NCBI GenBank assembly: GCA_032718475.1
Contig: JAUCBJ010001286.1
Coordinates: 1 to 64,000 of the forward strand
DNA length: 64,000 bases
Source of the DNA: Nemertoderma westbladi
Lineage: Eukaryota; Xenacoelomorpha; Nemertodermatida; Nemertodermatidae
Direction of reading: 5' to 3'
The translations under genes and the position numbers were made by a program. Below, one piece after another: positions 34,401-43,873 of this stretch (positions are counted from its first letter, which is position 1; every line of letters starts with the position of its first letter). Below the pieces are notes generated by a model. The model was not told the origin of the DNA. It ran no database searches and was given only the letters and a program-made list of their open reading frames with translations.

Positions 34401-36329
34401 GTGTTCTTGGCGTTTACAAAAAGACCAACACTAGAAGCAGCCTGCTCCAAATGAGCAGTTGAGCCATTGTGCTCCCTGTGGTGATTCTGACAGTACTCCT
34501 AAGTCATCAGAAAGGTCTAGATCAGTATAACGTACTTGAGTGTACGACGATACATTATATCAAAATAGAGCGATATGCCACTGAAATGAAATTCCATCAC
34601 TATTTATTTTTATAACTATAATCACTATACTAACGTTTGGCGAACAAAGCCTATCACCTCTCCAACCGGAGACTCTATTGTTAGTTCCTGAGCACAACAA
34701 CCACAACATGCGCACCAAAGACATCCATAACATGCACAACATTTGAATTCTTTAGTTACTCGAATAACTTCCTGTAAAAAATGTACCGTGAATTTCACTT
34801 TTAAACTGAAATATAAATATATTTTGTAAACAGATTTCTGCACCTTCTTTCTGCTTGCACTGTGTGTTATAAGACTAAACTTACTTTATTAAAGTTATCC
34901 ACAATGTGCATAATGAATCCACGACGGTTACCACAACACTGCCGCATACAGAAACCAGATTCCTCGTACGCATCATACAGCCGATGGCCCTCCGCATTCC
35001 TCACAGCGTATTTGTTGTTTGTTTCCCAACCAGTAAATGCTGAAATATAAATTTTTGTAAGCTGTATTTGGATGGGATGGTATATAATTGTTACTTTTTA
35101 TATGATGGTAGTATTTCACCGACCCTAACAAATACTGTTACCGAGATAATAACACCATAAGATAAAACTTCTGCTATTATGTCCTTTCGTTTTCCTCCTG
35201 TTTCGTGTTTTACTTTCATCGATAACTTCACATAGCACATAGCAGCGTAATCTGTACATCCATATCTGAGGCCGCTTTAACGCCTAGGCTTACTAGGCTG
35301 CAGCCTAAGGGACCCGGCTTAAAAGGGGACCACAAATTAATTTTACCCAAAGCAAAAGATGTGTAATCCAAAATTAATCCTTAAAAAAGTCCCTCGCACC
35401 CGCCACCTAACTTCCATTTTATATCACAAAAGTATAAACACGATTTTGAAAAATGCATTATGATGAAACCCCCAGTCTAGGTGAGCCTATATATGAGCGG
35501 TATAATTATTGGACCATCTATCGTTCAAATTTAAAATGTTTGAAAGCTAAAATGTTTCAAAGGTTTAAAATTCTACAAACAGACTGATTTCAATATTTCC
35601 CCTGTCAGTCACTAGGCGGAGTGACAGGGTCCACTAATGTATAATGGTCCCAATATACCACTTGCTGCCCAATAAAATCAGACGAATGTCTGAGATTGTA
35701 AACAATACGAGAGAAAAGCGAGGGGCAGCAATGCTTTGTTAAAAGAGTAGTTCTCTAGAACCAGATATATGATTTCAGGGCAGCGGTTTAAACCACTCCG
35801 CCATGGTGGGACCAATATTAAGCTTATAACGTGGTTAAGAATCTTAAGAATATAATAAGAAGGGGCATTTTGACGATATAAATGGCAACAAAAATTAGCC
35901 TAAATAGCAATGTAGATTATAAGCGAGGTTAACTAAACTAACTCGAACGTTGATTGGCAGGTTCGTTTGAAACTACAGAAAATTATTGCTTCGCGTCAAC
36001 TGCCAATTGCCAAAAATATAACATTCAAAAGTTAGCAATTTTCGTCAAAATTAAAAAATACTGCTTAGGGGGGCCCCAGGTGAGAAAGCCAGTGGTCCCA
36101 ATAAGGTTAAATGCGGCCCTGCATGCATACTATATTCTAAAGTATATGATTATAGGTTGAACTTACTCTCAAGCACTTCAACCACCTGATGAACCATTAT
36201 TCGATCAATATCTATTAGACACTCCATACCAGCTGGACACACATCGGCTGTTTCTGTGGGAGTAATGCAGTCAGCTGGGCCCACACCAGCTGATTCTGGG
36301 GGAGCAATGTATCTCTCTTTAGAATCCAT
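31445..36329 (-). CDS. PLSCR: Phospholipid scramblase, six coding exons
   Basis: Join of 36329-36167, 35039-34885, 34771-34635, 33484-33255, 32004-31946 and 31486-31445 on the minus strand. It gives 786 nt, or 261 residues plus TAA, with all phases agreeing. Donors are GTAAGT except GTTAGT in intron 3; acceptors are TTTCAG, TTACAG, TTCTAG, TTTCAG and TTATAG. Family landmarks: ECLIDIDRIMVHQVVEVLE, WETNNKYAVRNAEG, a cysteine cluster CCACYGCLWCACCGCC (117-132; the palmitoylation region of the family), TADNFGVKFPKDLDVKMKAI, and a C-terminal hydrophobic segment MGAVFLIDFMYFE. These proteins are single-pass or lipid-anchored membrane proteins linked to calcium-dependent lipid scrambling. The first residue of the usual DADNFGIQFPLD calcium segment is Thr (221). 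The proline-rich N-terminus is short. Introns 1, 3 and 4 hold transposon pieces. Confidence 0.92.
32081..32119. repeat. G-rich homopolymer tract in scramblase intron 4
   Basis: Nearly pure G (runs of up to 20) broken by a few A, lying 77 bp upstream of exon 5 on the scramblase sense strand, where it reads as C. Confidence 0.9.
32907..32992 (-). repeat. tRNA-like SINE head in scramblase intron 4
   Basis: On the minus strand it starts GTCCCAC, has an A-box-like TGATGTAGTGG, a B-box GGTTCGATCCC, and ends ATGGGGACCA. The end stem pairs only partly and the middle does not make a clean anticodon arm. A SINE head or degenerate tRNA pseudogene is more likely than a tRNA gene. Confidence 0.5.
33640..33740 (-). 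pseudogene. RTE-like LINE fragment (family B) in scramblase intron 3
   Basis: The plus-strand text matches the 57283-57362 region nearly word for word (CACCCATGACATTTGCTAGA, CATCTTCAAGGCCAGTGTCC). It encodes part of LRRILKDTGLEDADDLANVMG on the minus strand. Confidence 0.75.
34236..34535 (-). pseudogene. RTE-like LINE fragment (family B) in scramblase intron 3
   Basis: A minus-strand match to the 57758-58020 region of the family B copy (KTKILTVNF-, GSWIRKSGE- and ADDLGVLSES-type wording), with several changes. It may be the same insertion as 33640-33740, separated by about 500 bp of unrelated sequence. Confidence 0.7.
35770..35813 (-). repeat. tRNA-like SINE piece in scramblase intron 1
   Basis: On the minus strand it reads GGTCCCACCATGGCGGAGTG, then GTTTAAACCGCTGCCCTGAA, with an A-box-like TGGCGGAGTGG. 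No B-box follows, so it is a truncated head. Confidence 0.35.
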
Positions 36330-38492
36330 TGGTTGATATTAAATAATGTAATGTTTAATAAAGGCAAATAAGTAGACTAACTACCCCATCAATAGTACAT
36401 GCTGGCGTATAATTAACAGTTATGGAACTTGGAAAACAAAAGTGTACCCGGTTGGGTACACTCTTTTTTGTTTAGAAGAACCAATAGAATTGTGCTAAGG
36501 TCTTAACAATCTGGTAATTTCCGGTTAAAAATTCTCATACATCTATCTAAACTGTAGAGGGAGACTAAAGTCTGTTACCAGTCTACAACGATTGAACAGT
36601 ATAGGTAGTACAAGTAGTGGATTGAAAGGGATTTAATGATAGTATTAAATTCGTAATTCTAATTTCACAATTTTATTTGTAAAAATATTGCATATTACTA
36701 TTATTTACTACCATATTCTATTAACCCGATTTTCAACAATTAATTTTATCCTTTTTTGTTTTGATGGTAGAGTCTGAGCCTTGATGTTCGTTGATTGTAC
36801 TGAGTTTTTTTTCTCGAATTTGACGTTGTTATAAAATAAAAAAAGTATATTTTTGATGATTTTTTCCAAATTTAGTGTTTTGAAAATCTAGACCATGACC
36901 TACTACAGATACGACGCGCCGAACTGCTGCAAAGCCCCTAAATTTAGTGGCCCAGTAAATTCTCTTAGTTCGAACCCCTGAAACAATATGTCTAGCGCGT
37001 CGAAAGTACTTGTCCCTAACTAAAATTCTGTGTCTTTCAGAAGAGACAAATAAACATGTAATGTTTCCAGTAGTTTTCGAGATATGAGGAGTTCTTGGCA
37101 CACATACCAACCATATCAACACCTTTCGGGATTGATAAAATTACTCAAAATACATCACCCTTCAAAGAATTTGGTATAACCATTAAACCATAATGCTTTT
37201 TGGTTTGTTGAATAAATAGAAGCTATTAGAAGAAATTAGAAGAATAATTTTCATTTATATTTTTTAATACATTAGATACTAAAAGAGCACCAAAAGTGCA
37301 AGTAGCTTGACATTTTCAAACATCCAAAAGCGATAAATTAACTTACAGTTTGGCTACTGAGGTTTTAGAATGTGCTGATTTCATTGGGAAGGTTTATTCC
37401 TCTACATCAAACATATAGAAGAGTTGTGTAATATAACAACATAGGCATGTTGTTATATGAGTTATTAGACAGTTATTTGTGCCCCGGAGCACGAAAAAAA
37501 CAAGTAGTGGCAATGTGATAATGAAAATTCATCACAAAATCAAATTGATTTTATTACCATATTGGGTTTTTGGGATGCTGGTCACGAATATGACACTGAA
37601 AAATATCCTACCTTGCTAATTACGGCTTTTTTGGGTACGTGTCAATGTGCGGCCCACGAAAAATACAACTATCACAAATTTGATTATCAAAATTCATTAC
37701 CGAAACAACCTGATTTTATGACATTTATGGGTTTTCTGGGACGCAGATCACGAATATGACATTCAAAAATATCGCATTATCCAACCAAATTCGATTTTTG
37801 CCGTTTGAAATTTTATCCTACTTGTTTTTTTCGTACCACCTACAAGCACCAAAACGATAGTTGCGTTACCAAGAATGATTTTTAACGAGTTGTATCGTGA
37901 TCAGCGGCTTTGAAAACCAGTATAGCTTCAAAATTAAAGCTACCAAACCAAAGGCAAAATTTAACAGTTTGAAATTTTTGCTACTTGTGCAGTTGGAATG
38001 CAAACTTTATAGAGGATTGGATGAAATTTTGATGATAGGTTCATTATCGGACCTATTTGTGTATGCAAGGTTTTGATTGCTAGGGACCTGTTGGTTGCCT
38101 AGCAACAGTAAAATTATTTCTAGAATGAACGATCATATTCGTAGAATTCACTGAATCAAAATTATGTTGACATCTCATAGGGAGCACCTATTCGACATGC
38201 TTTCTGCAAAATTTCGCTTTATTTCGTTTAGAATTGTAGGAGAAGATACATTTCCTGCAAACAGTGTTTTTTTTATCATCAATATACTACTATTGCTGTG
38301 TACTTTGCCCAATGTTTCGCTTTGCGTTTTTCGTTATTAGGCTTCCTTCCCTGCATAGGCGCGAAAATTATTACAACAACATTATTGATAGCAATGGTCC
38401 GTCCATTATTGCCAGCTAGGGGCTGACAAGCTTGTTACTCTGTATATTAATTGATTTTTTTTAATATGACGATTTTAGCGTGTTGATTTTAA
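36330..38492. other. Intergenic, scramblase 5' flank
   Basis: At 36429-36475 a short inverted repeat (AAAAGTGTACCC, GGTT, GGGTACACTCTTTT). At about 37562-37620 and 37726-37775 a related stretch occurs twice (GGGTTTTTGGGATGCTGGTC, CACGAATATGACA), likely part of a dispersed repeat. No gene was recognised. Confidence 0.4.
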
Positions 38493-39252
38493 GGGGGGGG
38501 GGGGGGGGGGGGGGTACACCATTTTGGTCAAAAATATGTCGAAATTATTTTTATGATCTATTATAATGCACCATTGAATGGTGTTTCCAAATCTAAAAAC
38601 CGCTATTTAATATCTCTTTTAGTTTTCAAGTTATAACAATTTCCATTTAGGGATTCCTATTGAAATTACTATTACTATATACTGTTAATGAAAGGTCGAT
38701 TATCTCTAAATATTTTTTTTATGAAATTGTCAACTTCAAAACCCTACTACTTCTACAATTTTTGAGCAATTAGTCTGAAACTTTCTGTGGGTGTCTGCAT
38801 AGCCACCCTGCATAAAAGTATCAGACAACTTTTCGAAATTATTTGTTAATAAAATTTAATACTATTTATAACAAACCTAAAAATTAGGCATAAATTTGCA
38901 GCGCCACCTTGCGGTGCAGAATTATTTTCACAAAATTTCGCCTGATAGTTATGTTGCCCCATCTTTGATCTATCATATAAAATAACTTTCATGTGATTAG
39001 ATTCATAAACTGTAAAAGCCTTAGGGTTTTAAGCGCAACCAAGTTTTTTTTGTTGTTAACTAGTATTAACTAATATTAAATAGCGAAAAATAACAATTTT
39101 CTAACCTGTCATGTAGAATAGCATCTTAGGCACCAATATTCCAAATTATAGCCAAAACCAAACAATTTTGAAACGCTGAGAGTGATAAATCGAAGAGTTG
39201 TCCGAAAATGGTGTACACCCCCCCCCCTCCCCCCCCCCCCCCCCCCCCCCCC
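38493..39252. mobile_element. Transposon-like element with G/C-tract ends
   Basis: The left end is a run of about 22 G followed by TACACCATTTT. The right end is AAAATGGTGTACA followed by about 30 C with one T. TAA flanks both ends (38490-38492 and 39253-39255), as expected of a 3-bp target duplication (PIF/Harbinger-like TWA sites). The 700-bp interior has no long frame, so it is non-autonomous. Confidence 0.65.
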
Positions 39253-39255
39253 TAA

Positions 39256-40340
39256 CATAAATATTTTATTTGATTAAATAAATAAATGAATGAAGCTAAT
39301 TAACTATAATCTCCTCACTATGAAATACACGGCTACAAGGAAATCCTATATAATAGGCTAGACAGAGGGTAAAGTCCAAAATGAGATTACGTATTATTTA
39401 ATGTAAAAAATTAGAGACATATAGGTTTAAACGTACCGGTAACTCAGGATTACGGTAGTAACTGAATATGAACCTCTTAATTCCTCATCAACTAGAACTA
39501 GAGTAACATAAAGTATCAGTTCCCCAAATCATTAAACGACACTATATACCAGGACATGGTGTAGTTAAGTAGTAAACATACTCGATTACTGTAGCCTACA
39601 TATCAATAATTATTGCAGTTAATAAAAATTTCGCTAAATAATATCAGTTCCTCGTTATATTGAAGTCGTCATATGAACTTATCCCAGTATATCTATTATG
39701 TATCAATAACCTTTGTCTATGAAATCTAAGAAGCGAACACTGTTAAGGTGGTCACGTATTGTCTTACTTGAGATCCTCCGAACAGCCGAAAGGGCCGATA
39801 TGTCCGCGGGGGATTCAGATAGGAGTCCCGCTGGTTTACGCAGGAGAACTACACTAGCGTCATGGTTGTTAAAGAATAACCGGCCCCTCCAACCTCAAGT
39901 CCAGCAGTAGCTTCATCTCTACATCAGATAAATAACTAATTTTACTCTCCTTCATGAATTTCGATGGACGATGGACGGTATCTTTTTACTGGCGTCTTCG
40001 AGGAGATTGAGGCAATCTGCACACTGAAGTCAGAACAGATTCGTGGTGAACCATTTACAGGTTTAACATCATCTTTCAGTCTTTTGATAAAGATGGCCGC
40101 TGCTGGTTACTGAATATATCGCCCGTCGAAATGTCAGAATGTACAAATGTTAGTGGAAGGCTCTGGTGTCATAAGTTCTGTAGAAGAGAAGAGCCCTGAC
40201 GAGTCAAGGGTCAAACTAAGTGCCACTGTAGCCCGAGCCGAGCGTCATCCATAATCCACACCGGACTTTCCTACCATAACTGCTAATTGCGCAAACAGTG
40301 ATACTATGTCAGTATGTCCAGACCAGACCAAAATTAGGCC
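39256..40340. other. Intergenic, no gene recognised
   Basis: AT-rich to about 39700, then a more balanced stretch. On the minus strand at about 39946-40107 a frame reads FIKRLKDDVKPVNGSPRICS and on to a stop. It looks protein-like and a little like the start of a THAP-type finger, but I cannot place it. Confidence 0.3.
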
Positions 40341-41625
40341 CCCTACAGGTTTCCCACATTCCCACCCACCTTCCCATATTCCCATCTTCCCACAATCTCA
40401 TCTTCTGACAATCCCATCTTCCTACATTCCCATCTTCCTACATTACGACACACCTTACCACCCACCTTCCCATCTTCCAAACTTCCCACATTCCCATCTT
40501 CCTACATTCCCACTCACCTTCCCACATTCCCATCTTCCCACATTCCCATCAACCTTCCCATATTCCCATCTTCCTACATTCCCACCCAACTTCCAACATA
40601 ACCACCTTCATACAATCCCACCCACCTTCCCACATTCCAATCTTCCTACATTCCCATCCACATTCCCACATTCCCACCCACCTTTCCATATTCCCACATT
40701 CCCACAATTCCATCTTCCCACAATCCCAACTTCCTACATTCCCATCATCCTACATTCCCACCCACCTTCCCATCTTCCTACATTCCCACTCACCTTACAA
40801 TATTCCCACCCACCTTCCCACATTCCCATCTTCCTACATTCCCAACCACCATACCATATTCCCACATTCCCATCTTCCTACATTCCCATCTTCCTACATA
40901 CCCATCTTCCTACATTCCCACCCACCTTCCCACATTCCCAGATTCCTACATTCCCACCCATCTTCCCATCTTCACGCATTCCCATCTTCCCACATTCCCA
41001 TCTTCCTACATTCCCACCCACCTTCCCACCCACCTTCCCTTTTTCCCACATTCCCAACTTCCTACATTCCAATCTTCCTACATTCCCATCTTGCTACATT
41101 CCCACAATCCCATCTTCCTACATTCCCACCCACTTTCCCACATTCTCATCCACCTTCCCAAATTTCCATTTCCTACATTCCCATCATCCTACATTCCCAT
41201 CTTCCTACATTCCCATCTTCCCACATTCCCACCTACCTTCCCACATTCCCACCTTCCTACATTCCCATCTTCCTACATTCCTACCCACATTCCCTTGTTC
41301 CTAGATTGACATCCTCCCACATTCCCATCTTCCCACATTCACATATTCCCACATTCCCATCTTCCCACATTCTCATCTTCCTACATTCCCACCCACCTTC
41401 CCACATTCCCACCCACATTCCCACCTTCCTACATTCCCACACACCTTCCCACATTCCCATCTACCCACATTCCCATTTTCCCACATTCCCATCTTCCCAC
41501 ATTCCCATCTTCCTACATTCCCACCCATTTTCCCACATTCCCATCCACCTTCCCAAATTCCCATCTTCCTACATTACCATCTTCCTACATTCCCATCTTC
41601 CTACATTCCCATCTTCCTACATTCC
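40341..41625. repeat. Pyrimidine-rich minisatellite (TTCCCACATTCCCATCTTCC)
   Basis: About 1.28 kb of degenerate repeats built from blocks CTTCCCACATTCCCAT and CTTCCTACATTCCCA-type, periods around 10-12 and their multiples. One strand is almost wholly C, T and A with very few G. The ORFs across it (for example 40306-41304) come from the repeat. Confidence 0.9.
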
Positions 41626-41720
41626 CACCGACCAACCCACCAACCCAGCCACTCACCGAACGACCTACCGACCGACCGACCAACCAACCGACCGACCGGC
41701 CAATCAAGAATCAACCGAGC
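41626..41720. repeat. (CCGA)n / (CCAA)n microsatellite
   Basis: CCGACCAACCCACCAACC grading into CCGACCGACCGACCAACC. A degenerate tetranucleotide repeat continuing directly from the minisatellite. Confidence 0.85.
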
Positions 41721-41963
41721 CACACACCCACCTACCCACCACCCCTTTAAACAAATGTTGACCCATTTTATTTTGGCTTTAATGGGCACCCTGGACTTGT
41801 TCACATGGGCCCTTATACAGCTATGCTACATATCTTAAATATTATATTAAAACACAAACATATGATAAATATATGATAAACATATGATAAATATATGATA
41901 AAACATATGATAAATAAATGTAAAAACAGAAAAGGAAGATAAAGAAAAATAGGTTCTGGACGC

Positions 41964-42241
41964 CACCCATGTGAAGAATACCAGGATTTCACTTTTCGGT
42001 CGACTTTTTATTGGAATTTTATATATGAAGATTTTTTATTTTTTTTAATCTATCTTTATTAAGTGTTTTATAGCGCTTATTTCTGTATTATAACCTGTAC
42101 ATATACTAATTCGTTTATTGTTTTGGTTAGATTCAGCCCTTCAGTAAGCTGTGTTTTTGGTGAAAACCTGGTATTCTTCAGATGGGGGTAACTGCAAACT
42201 GAAATATAACGGTAGAAAGTCTGGTATTCTTCACATGGGCC
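41964..42241. mobile_element. MITE, copy 2 of the CCCATGTGAAGAATACCAG family
   Basis: Inverted ends CCCATGTGAAGAATACCAG and its complement, 278 bp, flanked by an 8-bp duplication CTGGACGC (41956-41963 and 42242-42249). The interior is in the opposite orientation to copy 1. Confidence 0.85.
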
Positions 42242-42505
42242 CTGGACGCAGTCCATATTTTCAAAGCTTACAATTTAATAATTAAGTAAAGTTATTTCTA
42301 AGACGATAATGTATTTTATAAGCAATATTTACAATACTAAACAATTCCATTACTCCTGGGTGTACTTTATCTCTGTGCGGTACCATTTGGTGCCAAAAGA
42401 AATTAATTGGATATTATGAGTTTTCCCACTTACTTGAGCCTGCCCAGTAACTAAGTTCTTCCCTTATGCTGCTGGTCCTCCAATCAAATTTAATGGGAGC
42501 AGAAA

Positions 42506-43193
42506 AGTGCTTGGTGAACCACAAACCAATATTATTTCCTTAACAACAGTTTATTAGTAAAAGCTTTTCACATTATTTATTAGTGATTAACCAATCAGAG
42601 CATTTATTTGGGAATAATACTCCAGTGTCAGTCACCCAGCATCTGCTTCGAATTTATATATCACTGTATTGATCTATTATCTATTGTAATTTAAATTACA
42701 ATTGTAATTATTTTTATATGACAATCTTTTCAACTCTTTCTGCATTACATACTGTAACTACAGTTTTACTCAATCTATGGGTAAAACACTAGAGTCTTAT
42801 ACCCCACAAACTAACAAAAAACATGGGATCAGGACATTACGCCCAAAGTAGTGCTCAGCCCTAAGGCCATCAAAAAACAACACAAATAATACAAACAACA
42901 ACGACATAAACAAAAAACAAATATATTAAAACATGCTCAACATACAAGTATGTATCACACCATAACCCTAACCTAGTCATATAAAAATAATTACAATTGT
43001 AATTTAAATTACAATAGATAATAGATCAATACAATGATATATAAATTCGAAGCAGATGCTGGGTGACTGACACTGGAGTATTATTCCCAAATAAATGCTC
43101 TGATTGGTTAATCACTAATAAATAATGTGAAAAGCTTTTACTAATAAACTGTTGTTAAGGAAATAATATTGGTTTGTGGTTTACCATGCACTA
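42506..43193. repeat. Long inverted repeat (arms about 217 bp)
   Basis: The arms at 42506-42722 and 42976-43193 are reverse complements with only a handful of mismatches. They begin AGTGC(T/A)TGGT and reach TTTTTATATGAC at the loop edge. The loop at 42723-42975 is AT-rich and non-coding. Such near-identical arms suggest a young foldback insertion or an inverted duplication. I saw no target duplication. Confidence 0.85.
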
Positions 43194-43229
43194 AATGATA
43201 CCGGTAGTCAGTATAGTTTTACTCAGATA

Positions 43230-43251
43230 GGGGGGGGGGGGGGGGGGGGGG
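43230..43251. repeat. Homopolymer G tract (22 bp)
   Basis: A run of 22 G shortly after the long inverted repeat. Confidence 0.9.
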
Positions 43252-43363
43252 AGTCGACTTTCGACGCAAATAATAGCTGATTACTCCAAAAAAGCAACCT
43301 TGTTACAACTTGTTCTAAATACAAACCTTATTATTGGAGAAATCCTTTTTAATGGGGAGGGGG

Positions 43364-43611
43364 GCCCATGTGAAGAATACCAGACTTCCTGCTGTTATTT
43401 TTCACATACCAGGTTTTTACCAAAAACACATGTTACAGAAGGGGTGAATCTAACCAAAACAATAAACGAATTAGTATATGTACAGGTTATAAGACAGAAA
43501 TAAGCGCTATAAAACACTCAATAAAGATAAATAAAAAAAAAATTTTAATATATAAAATTCCAATAAAAAGTCGATCGAAAAGTGAAAACCTGGTATTCTT
43601 CGCATGATGGG
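43364..43611. mobile_element. MITE, copy 3 of the CCCATGTGAAGAATACCAG family
   Basis: The left end GCCCATGTGAAGAATACCAG and a decayed right end CCTGGTATTCTTCGCATGATGGGC enclose the same interior as copy 1. Flanks are G-rich, so the target duplication cannot be read. Confidence 0.8.
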
Positions 43612-43873
43612 CGGGGAAGGGGGTAAACCCCACACTCGGGTCAAAATCTCATGTATTTATTTTTATATTCCATCTACTATAGCAGAACTTATTAAGATTT
43701 CAAATGTGAAAACGGCTTAGCGGGATGGGATCTATTTTAGTTCTTGAGTTATCACTGTCTCAATATCTGTCGGTCTATCCGTTAAATCTGACTGTCATAT
43801 ATGAGACAGACAGACCGCACAATTTTTATTGCGTTTTATTTTCACTAAATTTAATAATTCTCCACTAAAATTA

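Noticed and set aside
33457-34634. Additional short scramblase exon in intron 3
   Set aside because: At first exon 4 seemed to start at 33456 with a phase conflict. Using the better acceptor at 33485-33486 restores the phase and the missing residues, so no extra exon is needed.
36829-37122. 97-codon minus-strand ORF
   Set aside because: No family recognised and no splice context; the sequence reads like a dispersed repeat.
40306-41304. 332-codon Pro/His/Ser-rich ORF
   Set aside because: It lies wholly in the pyrimidine minisatellite; neighbouring frames are open too.
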